Source of the DNA: Clostridia bacterium
GTDB lineage: Bacteria; Bacillota; Clostridia; Oscillospirales; CAG-272
Length of the DNA stretch: 39,544 nt
Direction of reading: 5' to 3'
NCBI GenBank assembly: GCA_017411745.1
Contig: JAFQPM010000007.1
Location: forward strand, 1 to 39,544
The position numbers were made by a program, and so were the translations under genes. The notes under the pieces were generated by a model that worked only from the letters and a program-made list of their open reading frames with translations, searched no databases and was not told the origin of the DNA. Shown in pieces: positions 30,573 through 39,419 of this stretch. Within the stretch, counting starts at the first letter, position 1; each line of letters opens with the position of its first letter.

Positions 30573-31924
30573 GCCTTTGCACCTCCCTCTTTTTCCTTCT
30601 GTGCGGCAAGGTATTTTTTAATATAGGATCTTGCCTGCTTGTTGATCTCAAGCAAGGGACGGTTTGCAGGGCAAACGTAAGTACAGCAGCCGCAGTCAAC
30701 GCACTGACGAACGCCGGTGTCGATGAGGAGCTTTACGCGTCTTTCTTCCTTTTCAACCGACATTACCTTGTCGACCATAGGCACGCTGATGCCAACGGGG
30801 CACTTTTCCATGCAACGACCGCAGTTGATACAGGGAGAAGCCTCGGGAAGAACCGAGTTCTTTTCGTCGAAGATAAGAACCGAGTTAGAGATCTTAACGA
30901 TAGGATCGTCAGCCGAGCAGATAGCAGTACCGTTCATAGGACCGCCCATAACTACCTTGCCGGGCTCGCTCTTAAGACCGGTGTACTTGAGAAGCTCGCT
31001 TACTCTCGTTCCGATGGGAGCGATAAGGTTCATAGGCTTCTCAACGGCAGGACCGTCAACGGTAACGATTCTCTCAACGAGGGGCATACCCGTGTTGAGA
31101 TATTCAGCCATCTTTGCAAGAGAGGAAACGTTTACGATAAGCGCTCCAAACGAGGGGAAACGTCTGCCCGCGACTGCAACTCTGCCCGTAGCGTTGTAAA
31201 GCATTACCTGCTTTGCACCCTGAGGATAGATGGTCTTGAGCTCGTGAATAACGACGTAATCCTTGCCCTCAAAGGTCTTCTTGAGGACCTCGATAGCGTC
31301 TGCCTTGTTCTTCTCGATGCAGATCATAAACTTGGCGTTGCCAAGATATTCATTCATATATTTGCGAAGATACTCGATACCGTCCGCGATAAGCTCGGGA
31401 TGTGCGAGCATCATTCTGTGGTCACTTGTGATGTAAGGCTCGCACTCTGCCGCGTTAACGAGCACGGTGTCGACCTTGTAATCGGGGTTTTTAGCCTCGT
31501 TGAACTTTGCCCAGGTGGGGAAAGCCGCGCCGCCAAGACCGACGATACCGCCGTCTCTGACTGCCTGAAGGAACCCGTCACAATCGCTGAACTCGGGAGC
31601 CTTGACCGAAGGATCGATCTCCATAAGACCGTCGCTCTCGATGTGGATCGCGAGAGTCTCGCCGCCTGCGACCTCCATAGCAGAGATCTCGGTGACAGTA
31701 CCCGAAACGGTTGCGTGTACGGGAGAAGAGAATCTACCCTCTTCCCTTGCGATGAGCTGGCCGACTCGTACGTGATCGCCAACGTTTACGATGGGTTCGG
31801 CATCGTGACCCGAATGCATATTCATCGGCAGTATAACTTCCTTCGGCGTTTCGATACGCACGGGAACGCAAGCCGCAGTATGCTTATTGTGGGGCACGTG
31901 CAAAGATGAAATATTTCTTCCCAA
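30569..31924 (-). CDS. rnfC: RnfC: NADH/FMN/Fe-S subunit
   Basis: 451 residues. The N-terminal part has the barrel-sandwich segment GDHVRVGQLIAREEGRFSSP. The middle has the FMN/NADH-binding GIVGLGGAAFPTWAKF and LVNAAECEPYITSDHRMML. Near the end are two [4Fe-4S] motifs, CINCGRCMEKCP and CVDCGCCTYVCP. The start is TTG at 31924, with AAGGAG 8 bp upstream. RnfC exchanges electrons with NAD(H) on the cytoplasmic side. It is the first rnf gene proper, after apbE. Confidence 0.95.
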   Translation of the reverse strand: MGRNISSLHVPHNKHTAACVPVRIETPKEVILPMNMHSGHDAEPIVNVGDHVRVGQLIAREEGRFSSPVHATVSGTVTEISAMEVAGGETLAIHIESDGLMEIDPSVKAPEFSDCDGFLQAVRDGGIVGLGGAAFPTWAKFNEAKNPDYKVDTVLVNAAECEPYITSDHRMMLAHPELIADGIEYLRKYMNEYLGNAKFMICIEKNKADAIEVLKKTFEGKDYVVIHELKTIYPQGAKQVMLYNATGRVAVAGRRFPSFGALIVNVSSLAKMAEYLNTGMPLVERIVTVDGPAVEKPMNLIAPIGTRVSELLKYTGLKSEPGKVVMGGPMNGTAICSADDPIVKISNSVLIFDEKNSVLPEASPCINCGRCMEKCPVGISVPMVDKVMSVEKEERRVKLLIDTGVRQCVDCGCCTYVCPANRPLLEINKQARSYIKKYLAAQKEKEGGAKA

Positions 31925-32026
31925 AATAATTTCTCCTTTTCCGTGTTTTTTATTTAGATTAATTGTTTTAAATATGAATATTCAAACAAATTGCTTTCAA
32001 ATTCAATAGCCGCGTGGGCGGCAAGA

Positions 32027-33079
32027 TCATTCGCTGACCAGAGCCGCAAAGCCCTCGGTCATATATTGGGTACCGTCGTTGGCTACCCAGAACACCTCAA
32101 CTCCTCCGATCGACTGAACGAGCGCAAGACCGTCTTCATAGCTCATACAGAACAGAGCCGTGGAGAGCGCGTCGGCAAGTCCGCTGTCGGATGTAATGAC
32201 CGTGACCGAAGCAAAATGCTCGGACGGCATCAGAGTGTCCTTGTCAATAACGTGGTGATAGCGAGACCCGTCAACGACGAAATATCGCTCGTAAATGCCC
32301 GAGGTCACGCAGGACACGTCAGAGATCGTGATGCGCTTAGCGTAGGACTCGGGATCAAAGGGGTTCTTAATTCCGGTCAACCAGCCCGAGCCGTCGGGTT
32401 TTTGACCGATTATGCGGATATTTCCGCCGATGTTGAGCACGTAGCTGCTCACACCGTTCTCTATGAGATACTGCGCCGCCTTTTCGGTGGCGTATCCCTT
32501 GCCGAGCGCGCCGACGTCGATCGATGCCTCGGGATCGGTTATTCTGACCGTCAAATTCTGTTCGTCTATCTCAAGCAGAGAAAAATCAACGTGCTCTGCC
32601 GCCTCGGAAAGCTTGTCCTCGTTAGGAATAGACGCCGAGCTTGGATCAGTGCCCGCCGCTTCCCTGCAATCGTGCCAGGGACGCAACACAGCACCCATCA
32701 TTATATTCATCTCGCCGCCCGTGAGCGTATACAGCTCCTCGGCATAGAGCAAAAAGTCGATGAGCTTTTCGTCAACGACCATTGGCTCCCCGCCCGCGTT
32801 CTTGTTAAGCGTGCACAGGTTGACCACGCCGCTGTACTCGTGATAAATATCAAAAAGGCGATGGTATTCTTCAAGTATCTCTGAAACACCCTCGCAATTC
32901 TTCCCGAATTGCTCGTTCGTTTCCACTTTGTAGCTGTAAATATAGGAAACCGTGTCAAAGAAGGTGAAATAAACCATTCCCTTCGGTTCTGCCTTATTCG
33001 CAGTTTCAGGGCAGCCCGTCATAACGACGAGCAGCCCCAAAACCATGAATAGACAGAGTAGGGTTTTGATAAGCTTCAA
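32027..33079 (-). CDS. apbE: ApbE: FAD:protein FMN transferase (lipoprotein)
   Basis: 350 residues. The signal peptide ends in a lipobox (VVMTGC, Cys23), so the enzyme is anchored outside the membrane. YFTFFDTVSYIYSYK, EASIDVGALGKGYATEKAAQYL and LNIGGNIRIIGQKPDG are ApbE signatures, and the late VITSDSGLADALSTALFCM is the metal/FAD site. It transfers FMN from FAD to Thr/Ser of target proteins such as RnfG and RnfD. It sits between the duplicated lipoprotein and rnfC in one operon. The 100-bp gap after it is A+T rich with nothing recognisable. Confidence 0.95.
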   Translation of the reverse strand: MKLIKTLLCLFMVLGLLVVMTGCPETANKAEPKGMVYFTFFDTVSYIYSYKVETNEQFGKNCEGVSEILEEYHRLFDIYHEYSGVVNLCTLNKNAGGEPMVVDEKLIDFLLYAEELYTLTGGEMNIMMGAVLRPWHDCREAAGTDPSSASIPNEDKLSEAAEHVDFSLLEIDEQNLTVRITDPEASIDVGALGKGYATEKAAQYLIENGVSSYVLNIGGNIRIIGQKPDGSGWLTGIKNPFDPESYAKRITISDVSCVTSGIYERYFVVDGSRYHHVIDKDTLMPSEHFASVTVITSDSGLADALSTALFCMSYEDGLALVQSIGGVEVFWVANDGTQYMTEGFAALVSE

Positions 33080-33104
33080 AATTCCTATCTCCTGAATTAT
33101 TTAA

Positions 33105-34157
33105 TTATCTAGCGTTCTTAACAGCCTCAGCAACTACAGCCTTGATAGCAGTGATCTGGATGGTGCAGCCTGCGGAAAGGAGAGCGTCCTCAGCGGAGAT
33201 AACGTAACCCTTGCCTTCAACTTCCTTGGTAGCCATAGCCTCAACCTCAGCAGCGGTCTTGCCTACAACGTACTTGGAGAACTCTGCGGACTGAAGGTAC
33301 CACTCGAGAACCTTACCGTCGCCGTTCCAGTCCATACCGTAGCCAAGAGCAGGAGCCATGCCGTACTCGTCCTTGAGCTCTCTCTTGGTTGCCTTGTAAG
33401 CCTTCTCAACGATCTCGCCTGCAGCGTTGATAGCGATGTTGGGCTGAATAGCGTCGTTAAGAGCAGCAACGATCTTGCCGTCAACAACAACGGTTGCAGC
33501 GAAATCGGTGTACATCTTTACAGTGCCGTTTGCCTCTGCGGTAGCAGCGGTGGACTCCTCAGCGGTGGTGTTTGCAGCTACACCGAGAGTGAACTCGGAA
33601 GCGGTCTTGAAGCTTACACCCTGCTCATCCTTGCAAGCCTTAACGACTGCAGCGATGAAGTCAGTGATCTGCATGGAGCAGCCGGCGTCGAGAAGAGCCT
33701 GGTCAACAGCGATCTGGTGTCCGTTAGCTTCCTTGGTCTTGATAGCCTCAACCTCAGCAACGGTCTTGCCTACAACGTAGGACTCGAAAGCCTTAGCCTG
33801 CTCGTACCACTCCTTGGTAACGCCGTTTCCGTCGTTATCGATCTTAACGGGAGCCATACCGTAAGCATCTCCAAGCTCCATCTTGGTCTTGAAGGTAGCA
33901 GCGGTGTCAACTGCACCGTCGGTAACGGTCATCTTGTTCTGTGCAACGTCGATGCGGCAAGCAACGATCTTACCGTCAGCATCGGTTACAACGGTAGCAA
34001 CGGTAGCGTCGACCTGAGCAAGTCCGGTCTTGGAGCTATCCATGCTTACTACAACGCCCATACCGAGCTTGTAGTCAGCTTCTTTTGCAGGAGTGTCGCA
34101 AGCAACGATTGCAACTATCATGCAAAGGCAGAGTAACATAGCGAAAATTCTTTTCAT
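33105..34157 (-). CDS. Lipoprotein with duplicated domain, candidate flavinylated electron carrier
   Basis: 350 residues. The lipobox is AIVAC (Cys20). Two copies of one ~150-residue domain follow (about 30-175 and 190-345). Shared blocks are TDADGKIVA / VVVDGKIVA, LGDAYGMAP / LKDEYGMAP, EWYEQAKAFESYVVGKTVAE / EWYLQSAEFSKYVVGKTAAE, and the ends ALLDAGCSMQITDF / ALLSAGCTIQITAI. The ends align with the FMN-attachment motif of RnfG (VSGATYSSTAF), with GCS and GCT where GAT stands. It is the first gene of the apbE-rnf operon. I infer an extracellular flavin-bearing carrier. The alternative is a structural lipoprotein with no cofactor. ATG 34157 has GAGGGAAAG upstream. Confidence 0.75.
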   Translation of the reverse strand: MKRIFAMLLCLCMIVAIVACDTPAKEADYKLGMGVVVSMDSSKTGLAQVDATVATVVTDADGKIVACRIDVAQNKMTVTDGAVDTAATFKTKMELGDAYGMAPVKIDNDGNGVTKEWYEQAKAFESYVVGKTVAEVEAIKTKEANGHQIAVDQALLDAGCSMQITDFIAAVVKACKDEQGVSFKTASEFTLGVAANTTAEESTAATAEANGTVKMYTDFAATVVVDGKIVAALNDAIQPNIAINAAGEIVEKAYKATKRELKDEYGMAPALGYGMDWNGDGKVLEWYLQSAEFSKYVVGKTAAEVEAMATKEVEGKGYVISAEDALLSAGCTIQITAIKAVVAEAVKNAR

Positions 34158-34280
34158 GTTCTTTCCCTCTTTTATATTGTATTTTTTTGAGTCACACCAA
34201 GCTTGTCCTCCCGCACGGAAGACCCGACCGAAAAGGTCTCGTCTTAAGTCCGAAATCGCCAACTTCGGAGCAAACTCATT
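34158..34280 (-). promoter_or_regulatory. Structured 5' leader of the apbE-rnf operon
   Basis: A ~120-nt untranslated leader between the promoter and the lipoprotein ATG. Read on minus it can form AGAC..GACC / GGTC..GTCT and TCTTCC-GTGC-GGGAGGA stem-loops, then an A+U-rich stretch before the ribosome site. It matches no riboswitch class that I know, and no T tract follows the stems. Confidence 0.35.
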
Positions 34281-34287
34281 CTCGTAT

Positions 34288-34317
34288 ATTATATCATATT
34301 ACACGTCAATAAGTCAA
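34288..34317 (-). promoter_or_regulatory. Promoter of the lipoprotein-apbE-rnf operon
   Basis: Minus strand TTGACT, 18-bp spacer, TATAAT. The 34318-34514 stretch beyond it is A+T rich and I see no gene in it. Confidence 0.75.
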
Positions 34318-34514
34318 CAAGATTTTGATATTTTTTTGTCAATTTTGCGTTTTTTCACAGATTGCACAATATTCCCAATGCATAAAAAACCATTTTTATC
34401 AATATTGTCAACCAAATTCAGCCAAAAAAATCACTTTTTTTACCTGATCAGCATACAAACGTCAACAAATCAAAAATCTGCCGTTTTTTACCTCCTCAAA
34501 ACCGCAAAACAAAC

Positions 34515-34542
34515 AAAAAAAGCGGGAAATTCCCGCTTTTTT
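34515..34542 (-). terminator. Terminator of metY-metA
   Basis: The stem AAAAAAGCGGGA / TCCCGCTTTTTT directly after the metA stop codon, with T residues on the minus strand continuing into TTTGTTTG. Confidence 0.87.
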
Positions 34543-34543
34543 A

Positions 34544-35458
34544 TCAAAGAGTTTTCAAGTCGTACGGCGTCGACTGATAGACGAAATAATTAAGCCAATT
34601 TATAAACAAAAGGCTTCCGTGTGACCTCCAACGAACGACAGGCTCGTTATCGGGATCGTCACCGCGGTAATAGTTCACGGGCGGCTTGATCGGAAAGCCT
34701 GCCGCGAGATCTCTGCGGTACTCCGCATCGAGCGTCAAGGGATCGTACTCCGAATGTCCCATTACGAAGAACTGACGTCCGCCGATCTTCGAAACGATAT
34801 GAACTCCCGCCTCGTCGCTCGACGCGAGAATTCGCAGGCAATCAACAGCCTCGATGTCTTCCCTGTTCACTGCCGTGTGGCGCGAATGAGGAACGAAAAA
34901 TTCGTCGTCGAAGCCGCGCAAAAGCATCGACTTTTTGTGATCCGCGCGGTGTGCAAACACGCCGAAAAGCTTTTCGTCAAGCACGTGCTTCTTAATGCCG
35001 TAATGATAGTACAAGCCCGCCTGAGCGCCCCAGCAGATGTGCATCGTGCTGTGTACGTGCGTCTTGCTCCATTCCATGATCTCGCAAAGCTCCGCCCAGT
35101 AGTCGACCTCCTCGAATTCCATCATCTCAACGGGCGCGCCCGTGATGATCATTCCGTCGTATTTCTCGTCCTTGACCTCGGGAAAGGTCTTGTAAAATGC
35201 AAGCAAATGCTCCTGCGCCGTGTTCGTCGACTGATGCGACTGCGTGCGTATCAGGGTCAGTTCTATCTGAAGCGGTGTGTTTCCTAAAATTCGCGAGATC
35301 TGTGTCTCGGTCTCGATCTTCTTCGGCATAAGATTGAGCAGCAGTATCTTCAGCGGTCTTATGTCCTGCGTGATCGCGCGAGTTTCCGTCATTGCAAATA
35401 TGTTCTCGTCTGCAAGCGTCTGGACCGCAGGCAGATCGTTCGGTATCTTTATTGGCAT
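34544..35458 (-). CDS. metAA: MetA: homoserine O-acetyltransferase (MetAA type)
   Basis: 304 residues of the MetA/HTS family. [36 protein letters not shown], the nucleophile in [19 protein letters not shown] (Cys142) and VMGHSEYD (His) are visible. Position 111 is Glu (PVE), the residue associated with acetyl-CoA use in place of succinyl-CoA (Gly in Escherichia coli). It activates homoserine for sulfhydrylation by MetY, its operon partner. AGGAGA lies 6 bp before the ATG. Repeat copy D lies between metY and this gene. Confidence 0.95.
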   Translation of the reverse strand: MPIKIPNDLPAVQTLADENIFAMTETRAITQDIRPLKILLLNLMPKKIETETQISRILGNTPLQIELTLIRTQSHQSTNTAQEHLLAFYKTFPEVKDEKYDGMIITGAPVEMMEFEEVDYWAELCEIMEWSKTHVHSTMHICWGAQAGLYYHYGIKKHVLDEKLFGVFAHRADHKKSMLLRGFDDEFFVPHSRHTAVNREDIEAVDCLRILASSDEAGVHIVSKIGGRQFFVMGHSEYDPLTLDAEYRRDLAAGFPIKPPVNYYRGDDPDNEPVVRWRSHGSLLFINWLNYFVYQSTPYDLKTL

Positions 35459-35481
35459 TTCATTCTCCTGATTGGTTTTTG

Positions 35482-35896
35482 GGGAAGTTACTGATGTGGG
35501 AATTTCTTAGGGAACTTTTTGGAAAAAAGTTCCCTAAAACCCTCAAAAACTTCCTGTATTTTGGGTTCTAACAAGGGTGGATGTGACCTGTTTTCAGCAA
35601 GCTGAAAACTCTAATTTTTCGGCAAGCCGAAAAAGCCAGCCTGATGAAATGACATGTGTCCTACCGTATTGAACCCAAGACGGATTGTCTAACTTTAACT
35701 TAGAGATATTTTGAAATAAGTTGTTTTATATCGGTTGGGTTCTAAACCCTTGCAGCGTATAAACGACAGACAGGGATTTTTTTAGCTCCGCAGGAGCGAA
35801 AAATCCTACGACACCCTAAAAGGGCCCAAAATATCGGGAAGTTCTTTTGCTTCTTTTCTTTCAAGAAAAGAAGAGAAATCCTCTCACTCGCTACCT
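35482..35896. repeat. Large intergenic repeat, copy D (metY-metA gap)
   Basis: A ~415-bp copy in the same plus-strand orientation as C. It starts GGAAGTTACTGATGTGGG, then the end hairpin AGGGAACTTTTT...AAAAAGTTCCCT, the arms TTCCTGTATTTTGGGTTCTA and GGGCCCAAAATATCGGGAAG, both TTCAGC and TTCGGC hairpins, CTAACTTTAACTTAGAG, the end hairpin CTTCTTTTCTTTC...GAAAAGAAG and finally CACTCGCTACC. Relative to transcription it is opposite to A, B and C. No gene is present. Confidence 0.9.
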
Positions 35897-35912
35897 TCCC
35901 TTTTTCTTACTC

Positions 35913-37196
35913 TCAAATCTTATCCAAAGCCTGCTGAATATCAGCGATGAGATCGTCGGCGTCCTCGAGACCGCACGAGAGACGTACGAGATCGGGAGCG
36001 ACACCCGAAGCGATGAGATCGGCATCGGAGAGCTGACGGTGAGTCGTGGTCGCAGGATGCAGACAGCAGGAACGCGCGTCAGCAACGTGAGTCTCGATAG
36101 CGATCATCTCAAGCGCATTCATAAACTTGGCAGCAGCCTCGCGGCCGCCCTTAACGCCGAAGCTGACGACACCGCAAGTACCGTCGGGCATATATTTTTG
36201 CGCCAGCGCGTAGTCCTTGCTCGACTCAAGAGAGGGATAGTTGACCCACGCGATCTTGTCGTTTGCCTCAAGATAGCGAGCGACCGCAAGACCGTTCTCA
36301 CAGTGGCGCTTCATTCTGACGTGTAAGCTTTCGAGTCCGAGATTGAGAATATAAGAGCTCATAGGCGCGGGAGTAACACCGAGATCGCGCATAAGCTGTG
36401 CGGTCGCCTTGGTGATGTACGCGCCGCCGAGACCGAATTTTTCAGCGTAGGTAATTCCGTGATAGCTGTCGTCGGGCGTGCAGAGACCGGGGTATTTTTC
36501 AGCGTGAGCAAGCCAGTCGAACTTGCCCGAGTCAATGATCGCGCCGCCGACCGCACTTCCGTGACCGTCCATGTACTTGGTCGTCGAGTGAGTCACAATG
36601 TCAGCTCCCCACTCAAAGGGACGGCAGTTGACGGGCGTCGGGAACGTGTTGTCAATTATAAGCGGAACACCGTGCTTGTGCGCCATATTTGCAAATCTCT
36701 CGATATCAAGCACGTTGAGCGCGGGATTAGCGATAGTCTCACCGAAAACGAGCTTGGTCTCGGGTCTGAACGCCGCCTCGAACTCCTCGTCGGAGCAGTC
36801 GGGTGCGATAAAGGTCACGTCGATACCCATTCTCTTGAAGGTGACCGCAAAAAGATTGTACGTGCCGCCGTAGATCGACGCGCTCGAAACGATGTGATCG
36901 CCGCACGAGCAGATATTGAAGGTCGCAAGGAAATTCGCCGCCATACCCGACGAAGTCAGCATAGCCGCGCTTCCGCCCTCCATCTCACAGATCTTCGCCG
37001 CGACCGTGTCGCAGGTCGGATTCTGCAAACGCGAATAAAAGTAACCGCTTGCCTCGAGGTCAAAGAGCTTGCCCATCGCCTCGCCCGTGCTGTATTTAAA
37101 AGTGGTGCTCTGAATTATCGGGATCTGTCTGGGCTCACCGTTTCCGGGTCTGTAGCCGCCTTGCACACACTTCGTTCCGATCTTTTTGTTCTTCAT
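35913..37196 (-). CDS. metY: MetY: O-acetylhomoserine sulfhydrylase
   Basis: A 427-residue Cys/Met-metabolism PLP enzyme. TKCVQGGYRPGNGEPRQIPI opens it. SRLQNPTCDTVAAKICEMEG, LTSSGMAANFLA, IIDNTFPTPVNCRPFEWGAD and THSTTKYMDGHGSAVGG (Schiff-base Lys in STTKY) and the C-terminal VRLSCGLEDADDLIADI are present. It makes homocysteine directly from O-acetylhomoserine and sulfide, which matches the acetyl-type MetA in the same operon. It is the first gene of the unit, with a promoter at 37295-37322 and a ~95-nt leader. AAAGGCG is upstream of the ATG. Confidence 0.95.
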   Translation of the reverse strand: MKNKKIGTKCVQGGYRPGNGEPRQIPIIQSTTFKYSTGEAMGKLFDLEASGYFYSRLQNPTCDTVAAKICEMEGGSAAMLTSSGMAANFLATFNICSCGDHIVSSASIYGGTYNLFAVTFKRMGIDVTFIAPDCSDEEFEAAFRPETKLVFGETIANPALNVLDIERFANMAHKHGVPLIIDNTFPTPVNCRPFEWGADIVTHSTTKYMDGHGSAVGGAIIDSGKFDWLAHAEKYPGLCTPDDSYHGITYAEKFGLGGAYITKATAQLMRDLGVTPAPMSSYILNLGLESLHVRMKRHCENGLAVARYLEANDKIAWVNYPSLESSKDYALAQKYMPDGTCGVVSFGVKGGREAAAKFMNALEMIAIETHVADARSCCLHPATTTHRQLSDADLIASGVAPDLVRLSCGLEDADDLIADIQQALDKI

Positions 37197-37294
37197 AAAA
37201 TTTCATCGCCTTTCGTCACCGCTATACCGCGGTCAGATTTCATATTGCGTGCTCGACTTCATAAATTACAAGCCAAACACACTTCCCTATTTTA

Positions 37295-37322
37295 ATTATA
37301 CCATTTTTTCTCCCAATGTCAA
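37295..37322 (-). promoter_or_regulatory. Promoter of metY-metA
   Basis: Minus strand TTGACA, 16-bp spacer, TATAAT. The leader after it contains an ACCGC / GCGGT hairpin but none of the SAM-box or T-box signature sequences. Confidence 0.75.
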
Positions 37323-37370
37323 GCACTTTAAAGCAAAAGTATGCCCCACATCTTCCCCAACCAAGCAAAA

Positions 37371-37407
37371 AACCGCCCAACCTCCGAAAAGAAGGTCAGG
37401 CAGTTTT
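37371..37407 (-). terminator. Terminator after the leucine-rich-repeat fragment
   Basis: Minus strand imperfect stem CTGCCTGACCTTC / GGAGGTTGGGCGG followed by TTTTTTG, 14 bp past the LRR stop codon. Confidence 0.72.
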
Positions 37408-37420
37408 TAAAATTTAAAAA

Positions 37421-37669
37421 TTATGCTTCGGGAACGTAGTTGTAAACTATCGTAGCATTTGTGAGATAAGAATTTTGAACGCCAACGCTAATTCTTGCCC
37501 ATTCATCCTCGGTTCCCGTGTAATAAACGGTTGTCAGACTGCTGCAACTGAAAAATGCAAGGTCACCTATGCTCGTAACACTATCAGGGATAGTTATGCT
37601 TGTAAGATCATTGCAATATGCGAATGCTCCTTCACCAATGCTTGTGACTCCGATAACGATACCGAATTT
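37421..37669 (-). pseudogene. 3' end of a BspA-like leucine-rich-repeat (LRR_5) surface protein gene
   Basis: A minus-strand frame that ends in TAA at 37421-37423 reads [20 protein letters not shown], then [19 protein letters not shown], then [17 protein letters not shown] and finally IVYNYVPEA. These are one and a half LRR_5 units and the usual BspA-type C-terminal cap. There is no start codon or 5' part: upstream of about 37665 the repeat pattern stops and only recombinase sequence remains. The last ~25 codons of the recombinase overlap it in another frame. The fragment keeps its own terminator. Confidence 0.8.
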
Positions 37670-39333
37670 ACATCCCCTACGGTAGAGTCTTCTCCCGTAG
37701 GATTTGCGGTGGTTTTCTTCGATATGCCGTTTTTGAACATATCCAACTTGATATTTACGGAAATTTCCACTCGGTCACGGAAAATGTCTATACGGTCAAC
37801 CACTTGGAAAAGCATTGCCTTTTGTCCGTCCACCTCTTGTGTGTCAAAATCGGTGTTCCAATTCTGCATTTTGGTATTAAGAACAAACGCACTTTGTTTA
37901 CGCTCGGTCAGTTCGGCAAGCTCTTGTTTTCGCATTTCGACTTGTTCTGTGCTTTCCTTTACCTCAAGTTCCTTTTTGGAGAGAAGTTCTTGCAACATTT
38001 TACTGTCAAAACCGCTTTCGCCTATAAGAGATTTAACCACCTCGTCCTTTAACGCACTCAACTCAAAAACGGATTTACTTTGTATCTCTCTCAATCGTGC
38101 CAACTCGCCTTGTATAAACTCTATTTCTCGGTCAAGCCGTTCTACATAGGATTTAGACACATCTTCGGTGTTGAGCGTTGCCATATACCTTTTAATTGCG
38201 TTTACAACGGCATTTTCAACCTTTTTGGCACTGTATGTAGATTGTCCCTTACAAATATCCTCTTGCGGATAGGCAAACGAACTGCAACGATATTTAGGAA
38301 TAAACTTACGTTCTTTCTCTCCGTCAATAATAATCGTTCTGCTCTTAGCTTGGAAAGAGGTCAATTTTCTTCCACAGTAACCGCAGAATAAAAGTCCCGA
38401 CAAAAGCATTGTTCCGTGTGTGGTGGTCTTGACACCTCTTTGCCGAGTGCTACGCTTACGGATAACCTCGTGTGTAGCATTCCATTCTTCTTCGGGTATG
38501 ATAATAAGGTTTTCCATAAGGGGAGAAATTATCTCATCTCTGTCGCTCTTGCTTTTAAGCACGTAATAACCTTTATACAAAGGATTGTTGACTATCTGCC
38601 GTATTTGCGTAGCCGTCCATAAACCATCGCTTCTTGTTCTGTGTCCGTTATCGTTGAGATACTGTGCCGTTCTTCTAAAACCGTAGTTCAACTCTCGGAT
38701 TACATAGAAGATAGTACGAACAATAGGGCTTTCCTTTTCCTCGTCTATCGTTATATCGAGTATCGGTTTACCCTTGTAGTTGTTTCGTCCGTTGTTTACC
38801 ATTTTGAAGCCGTAGGCAGTACCACCGCCACGATACCGACCTTCCGATACCGCTTGCCCGATAGCGTCCGAAACTCTTTGTGAGGTCTTTCTGCTTTCGC
38901 CCTCGGCTTGCCAATAACGGATATAGGTTATCAGCTTGCTTGTGTGGTCTTTCGCGCTGATCTCTCCCTCGGTATAGGAGAACACCGTAATACCTCTTTG
39001 GTTGAGATAAGATACGATCAACGGCGTTTCATCTGCGATACGTCCGAGACGGTCTGACATATATATTACGAGTATGTCAAACTCTCTGCGGTCTGCCATT
39101 TTCTTAATATCTTGAATCGCGTCTCGGTCATTTGCCGATACCTTAAAGCCCGATACGCCACCCTCGGTAAATACCTTTACTAAATCCCAACCTTTCGACT
39201 CTACGAACGGCAAAAGGATTGATTTCTGTTGCGGTATATCAAAATCGTGTTCTCGGTCTGTCTGTTGTTTAGAGGACGCACGAAGTAATACAACGGCTCT
39301 TTTGGCTAATTCTTTATTCAATGCTAATGTCAT
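37594..39333 (-). CDS. Large serine recombinase (integrase/resolvase family)
   Basis: 579 residues. The resolvase domain (residues ~12-150) has [14 protein letters not shown] with the nucleophile Ser20, and [17 protein letters not shown] with the catalytic Arg pair. A recombinase domain follows ([30 protein letters not shown]). Next are a zinc ribbon ([13 protein letters not shown], then YRCSS) and a long coiled coil (~400-500). ATG 39333 has AAAGGAGAG upstream, and a frame start at 39387 would lie in a terminator hairpin. The last ~25 residues ([16 protein letters not shown] onward) are read from an LRR surface-protein gene in the wrong frame, which places the element edge here. Confidence 0.92.
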   Translation of the reverse strand: MTLALNKELAKRAVVLLRASSKQQTDREHDFDIPQQKSILLPFVESKGWDLVKVFTEGGVSGFKVSANDRDAIQDIKKMADRREFDILVIYMSDRLGRIADETPLIVSYLNQRGITVFSYTEGEISAKDHTSKLITYIRYWQAEGESRKTSQRVSDAIGQAVSEGRYRGGGTAYGFKMVNNGRNNYKGKPILDITIDEEKESPIVRTIFYVIRELNYGFRRTAQYLNDNGHRTRSDGLWTATQIRQIVNNPLYKGYYVLKSKSDRDEIISPLMENLIIIPEEEWNATHEVIRKRSTRQRGVKTTTHGTMLLSGLLFCGYCGRKLTSFQAKSRTIIIDGEKERKFIPKYRCSSFAYPQEDICKGQSTYSAKKVENAVVNAIKRYMATLNTEDVSKSYVERLDREIEFIQGELARLREIQSKSVFELSALKDEVVKSLIGESGFDSKMLQELLSKKELEVKESTEQVEMRKQELAELTERKQSAFVLNTKMQNWNTDFDTQEVDGQKAMLFQVVDRIDIFRDRVEISVNIKLDMFKNGISKKTTANPTGEDSTVGDVNSVSLSESQALVKEHSHIAMILQA

Positions 39334-39361
39334 AATTTTTACTCTCCTTTTACAAAAAATA

Positions 39362-39397
39362 GAGGGTCTGACTGTTCTTCTGAACAATCAAACCCTC
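39362..39397 (-). terminator. Hairpin between an upstream gene and the recombinase
   Basis: The inverted repeat GAGGGT...TGTTC / GAACA...ACCCTC on the minus strand is followed by TATTTTTTG, and then by the recombinase ribosome site. It fits a terminator of the next gene to the right. Confidence 0.7.
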
Positions 39398-39419
39398 CAA
39401 GTTATCCAACGGATTATGA

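Noticed and set aside
29835..31909. Long plus-strand open frames opposite rnfD, rnfC and rnfG
   Set aside because: Shadow frames that arise from codon bias of the real minus-strand genes. They have no domains and no ribosome sites.
37197..37294. SAM riboswitch or T-box in the metY leader
   Set aside because: None of the conserved SAM-I core sequences and no T-box GGTGGNACCGCG-type motif are visible. Only a small ACCGC/GCGGT hairpin is seen.
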